Positions 35,510 through 37,110 of a DNA stretch of 37,110 nt are shown here, one piece after another (within the stretch, counting starts at the first letter, position 1; each line of letters begins with the position of its first letter). The stretch covers positions 1 to 37,110 of the forward strand of contig JALSQF010000001.1 in the NCBI GenBank assembly GCA_026985555.1, given 5' to 3'. Position numbers and translations under genes: made by a program. The notes under the pieces are model-generated. The model was given only the letters and a program-made list of their open reading frames with translations. It did not search any database and was not told the DNA's origin. This stretch comes from Candidatus Moraniibacteriota bacterium. Lineage in GTDB: Bacteria > Patescibacteriota > Minisyncoccia > Moranbacterales > UBA9337.

Positions 35510-35860
35510 TTATTCTATATCACTGACACGCTTAAACTCTTTAATTTCAATATCTATCGGTAATGCAATATAAACGTTTCTAGTATATTTTCTCTGTTTT
35601 GAAGGTAGTCCTTGTTTCTCTCTTTGCTGTTTGTATGATATAGGATCTTCTATCTCAGCAATACAAACATAACCATTTGGTCCCGCATACTTTTTTTGCT
35701 GTTTGGATATCAGATGTAAAATAAACAACACTACCTTCTATAACATCCATTCTTTCTACTCCTGTAGGTGTATTAAATTTATCAAACTTTTTTTAGTGCT
35801 ATGATATAGAACCTTTTTACCTTCAGGTGTTTCTTGTGGTGGAATTTCATAACCCTTCAT
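35510..35860 (-). pseudogene. ADP-ribosyltransferase-like gene with two A7-tract frameshifts
   Basis: The open 73-aa frame (35510-35731) is only the 3' part. Upstream, the frame from ATG at 35860 reads MKGYEIPPQETPEGKKVLYH, STKK, and then breaks at an A7 run (35788-35794). A second frame continues KFDKFNTPTGVERMDVIEG, SVVYFTSDIQTAKK, to a second A7 run (35691-35697). After that the annotated frame gives YAGPNGYVCIAEIEDPISY to the end. Restoring one A at the first run and removing one at the second gives a continuous ~116-aa protein. LYHSTKK, then VYFTSDIQTAKKYAG, resembles the His and Tyr motifs of Arr/ART-type ADP-ribosyltransferases. That is a weak assignment. It is the gene of cassette 2. 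The lesions could be real decay or homopolymer sequencing errors. Confidence 0.5.
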
Positions 35861-35895
35861 AATTTTATATGCTTAAAAAATAAATTAAACATTTT

Positions 35896-35987
35896 AGACA
35901 ACGTCTGGGCTTAAACGAAGTTTTTGGCGAAGCCAAAAATTTGGGAGAGCGAAGTGCAACGAGCGAACCCTTTAAACCCCGTTATAC
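35896..35987 (-). repeat. attC-like recombination site 3 (after the deoxyribosyltransferase-like gene)
   Basis: This is a 92-bp imperfect palindrome. The outer boxes are GTATAAC (R'') and GTTGTCT (R') on the minus strand. The inner arms pair GGG-x-TTAAA (35907-35915) with TTTAA-x-CCC (35971-35979), with one unpaired base each. A perfect TTTTTGGC-GAA-GCCAAAAA hairpin (35921-35939) sits in the middle. It shares the AGACAACG...GAAGTT-stem-GAA-stem-TTTGGG plan with site 1, although the stem sequences differ. Confidence 0.6.
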
Positions 35988-36061
35988 GAGGCGAGGACGA
36001 AGTCCGAGAGTGCAACGTCCCCGAGCGACTGAAAGGAGCGAAGGCGTTGCCCGTAGCCCGC
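35988..36061. other. GC-rich hairpin tail of cassette 1
   Basis: Between the deoxyribosyltransferase-like stop and attC-like site 3 lie GGAC-GAA-GTCC (35994-36004) and paired GCAACG (36012-36017)/CGTTGC (36045-36050) elements. They could be a terminator or part of a larger folded cassette end. This is the most GC-rich stretch of the window. Confidence 0.4.
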
Positions 36062-36475
36062 CTATTTTATTTTTGTTAAATCTCCATTAATAATAATCGA
36101 CTTTACAGCTTCAATTTCTGTTTTGTAATATGGTATATCGGGAATTGGGTTCCATAAGAAAATTTTTTGGTTTAACACATGAGCAAAACCGATTTCCATT
36201 AAAGTATTTCCACCAATATAATTTTTAATGCCATTTTTATCAAAGTTCAAAACAAGAACAGCATCAGCGCCTTGCATAGCTCTCCAAAATTCACGAATTG
36301 CATCCATGTTATATTTTTGATGAAGTTTGATTCTTTCTTTTTCCTCATCGGTTTTGCCAACTAATGCTTTATGAAGATCTGTAACAAAAGCATCATGACC
36401 CAATTCCCGAAGTTTATCTCTAACTTCAAGCATTTTCTCAGTAAATTGCATTGAGCCGATTATTCCAATTCTCAT
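36062..36475 (-). CDS. nucleoside 2-deoxyribosyltransferase-like protein
   Basis: This encodes 137 residues. The Rossmann-like start MRIGIIGSMQFTEKMLEVRD, the GADAVLVLNFDKNGIKNYIGGNTLMEIGFAHVLNQKIFLWNPIPD block and the length fit the nucleoside 2-deoxyribosyltransferase superfamily. There the acidic residue of the GxxxxxEIGFA helix acts as nucleophile (TLMEIGFA here). Short members of this type are mostly uncharacterised, so the substrate (deoxynucleoside, nucleotide or another glycosidic compound) is open. It is the gene of cassette 1, with the GTTAGGC core site about 65 bp upstream. Confidence 0.7.
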   Translation of the reverse strand: MRIGIIGSMQFTEKMLEVRDKLRELGHDAFVTDLHKALVGKTDEEKERIKLHQKYNMDAIREFWRAMQGADAVLVLNFDKNGIKNYIGGNTLMEIGFAHVLNQKIFLWNPIPDIPYYKTEIEAVKSIIINGDLTKIK

Positions 36476-36798
36476 ATTACTATGTTAAATTTAAGATTTT
36501 TATAAATGTTACTTTTTGGCGGGCGGAGGGCAATGTTGCCTAACTGGTTTTTATGCGAAGTAAATTTCGTGATAAATACGGAAATTTGACAAAATACGAA
36601 TAATTGATAAGATACAAACAAACAAGTTTAAGTTTAAAATTATTCTTTTTTTGTCTAATCTAATTTTATTATACATGAAAAATATTATTTTACAAGCAAA
36701 AAATTATTTTAAAGCGGATATTTATTAGTGTCGCACAACCTTATAATTTGTAATTATTATGATAATAAATGTTTAGATTAATTAATTTTATGTCGCAC
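36476..36798. other. spacer between the cassettes and the parS repeats
   Basis: No convincing gene lies here. It holds the GTTAGGC core site (36538-36544, minus), and a plus-strand promoter-like TTGACA (36586-36591), 16 bp, TAAGAT (36608-36613). A 17-codon frame follows (36675-36728, MKNIILQAKNYFKADIY) that may be a gene remnant. A 12-bp direct repeat TGTCGCACAACC occurs at 36729-36740 and 36791-36802, spaced 62 bp, the same pitch as the parS-like sites that follow. Confidence 0.5.
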
Positions 36799-37110
36799 AA
36801 CCTCCTTTCCATAACTTTTCCACACTTTATGAATCCCCATGTTCCACGTGGAACATTTTATCTCTCAAACCCACATTTTTTAAAAAATCTAAAAAACTCA
36901 ATGTTCCACGTGGAACATTCTCAAACCTCCTTTCCATAACTTTTCCACACTTTATGAATCCCCATGTTCCACGTGGAACATTTTATCTCTCAAACCCACA
37001 TTTTTTAAAAAATCTAAAAAACTCAATGTTCCACGTGGAACATTCTCAAACCTCCTTTCCATAACTTTTCCACACTTTATGAATCCCCATGTTCCACGTG
37101 GAACATTTTA
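36799..37110. repeat. 125-bp tandem repeat, about 2.5 copies, continuing past the window
   Basis: The block starting CCTCCTTTCC recurs exactly at 36801, 36926 and 37051. Each 125-bp unit holds two identical 18-bp palindromes. Copies appear identical base for base as far as they run. The window ends inside the third copy, so the real copy number is unknown. Confidence 0.9.
36839..37106. promoter_or_regulatory. five parS-like centromere sites
   Basis: ATGTTCCACGTGGAACAT occurs at 36839-36856, 36901-36918, 36964-36981, 37026-37043 and 37089-37106, with alternating 62- and 63-bp spacing. The core TGTTCCACGTGGAACA fits the bacterial chromosomal parS consensus TGTTnCACGTGnAACA, bound by ParB/Spo0J. 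The place, about 12 kb from dnaA/oriC, is where parS normally lies. No parA or parB gene is in the window. Confidence 0.85.

Larger units (their letters stand above)
34152..36544 (-). mobile_element. three consecutive integron-like gene cassettes without integrase (CALIN-like)
   Basis: Read on the minus strand, the order is a GTTAGGC core site (36544-36538), gene, attC-like site, gene, attC-like site, gene, attC-like site. Cassettes run 36544-35903, 35902-35356 and 35355-34152. Each holds one gene in the same orientation, with its start 40-85 bp after the preceding core site and its palindrome downstream of its stop. These are the defining features of integron cassettes. The palindromes are richer in G and C than any other DNA in the window. 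No tyrosine recombinase or intI-like frame is visible. The genes have no functional link with the flanking transporter operon, which is consistent with acquisition. Confidence 0.6.

Noticed and set aside
35287-35526. 79-aa plus-strand frame between the queuosine salvage and ART-like genes
   Set aside because: It runs straight through the folded attC-like site 2 and its translation only reflects the palindrome. No family features.
36799-37110. CRISPR-like repetition
   Set aside because: The intervals between palindromes are identical from unit to unit, so there are no unique spacers, and the 18-bp element is a parS palindrome. It is a tandem repeat, not an array of acquired spacers.

Overview
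The window reads as part of a small, very AT-rich bacterial chromosome of the Candidate Phyla Radiation (Patescibacteria), probably Parcubacteria-like. That assignment is inference. It rests on base composition, compact gene spacing, short versions of housekeeping proteins (atpH 131 aa, rpmH 45 aa) and the lysine/isoleucine/asparagine-rich proteome. UGA is a normal stop here: the 871-aa surface protein ends at TGA exactly where its homologous partner ends at TAA. A UGA-glycine lineage is therefore unlikely.

Layout. (1) 1-6.4 kb is a cell-surface locus on the minus strand. It holds two secreted proteins that share a C-terminal WxL-like domain. A third protein fuses a WxL-interacting (DUF916-like) ectodomain to LysM and LytR_C modules across two membrane segments, and a small secreted protein follows. 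A likely ~95-nt RNA with a consensus promoter and its own terminator lies inside the locus. (2) 7.0-14.4 kb is the F1Fo ATP synthase operon (atpI/Z-like, B, E, F, H, A, G, D, C). It is interrupted between atpG and atpD by an oppositely oriented 57-codon membrane-protein gene, with back-to-back promoters restarting atpD. (3) 14.4-22.5 kb carries HU, RNase Y, phosphoglycerate mutase, MurJ and a class A penicillin-binding protein. (4) 22.5-30.8 kb is the replication-origin neighbourhood. dnaA-dnaN-PBP read leftward and rpmH-rnpA-yidC-jag-flippase-RlpA-like-rsmA read rightward. DnaA boxes lie in both spacers flanking dnaA, and two perfect 17-bp inverted repeats lie in the dnaA-dnaN spacer. (5) 30.8-34 kb is a membrane-transport cluster (TDT/SLAC1-type channel, two unknown small membrane proteins, MFS transporter) with a broken DUF59-like gene. 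(6) 34.1-36.5 kb looks like three integron-type gene cassettes, each a gene followed by an attC-like imperfect palindrome: queuosine salvage hydrolase, a frameshifted ADP-ribosyltransferase-like gene, and a nucleoside deoxyribosyltransferase-like gene. No integrase is visible. (7) 36.8-37.1 kb is a 125-bp tandem repeat carrying five parS-like palindromes, and it runs off the window edge.

Together, replication initiation (dnaA/dnaN/oriC), segregation sites (parS array about 12 kb away), envelope building (PBP, MurJ, flippase, RlpA-like) and energy conversion (ATP synthase) are packed around the origin. The most unusual elements are the attC-like cassette array, the tandem parS array, the split ATP synthase operon, the WxL-like surface module with its fused anchor, and the candidate small RNA.
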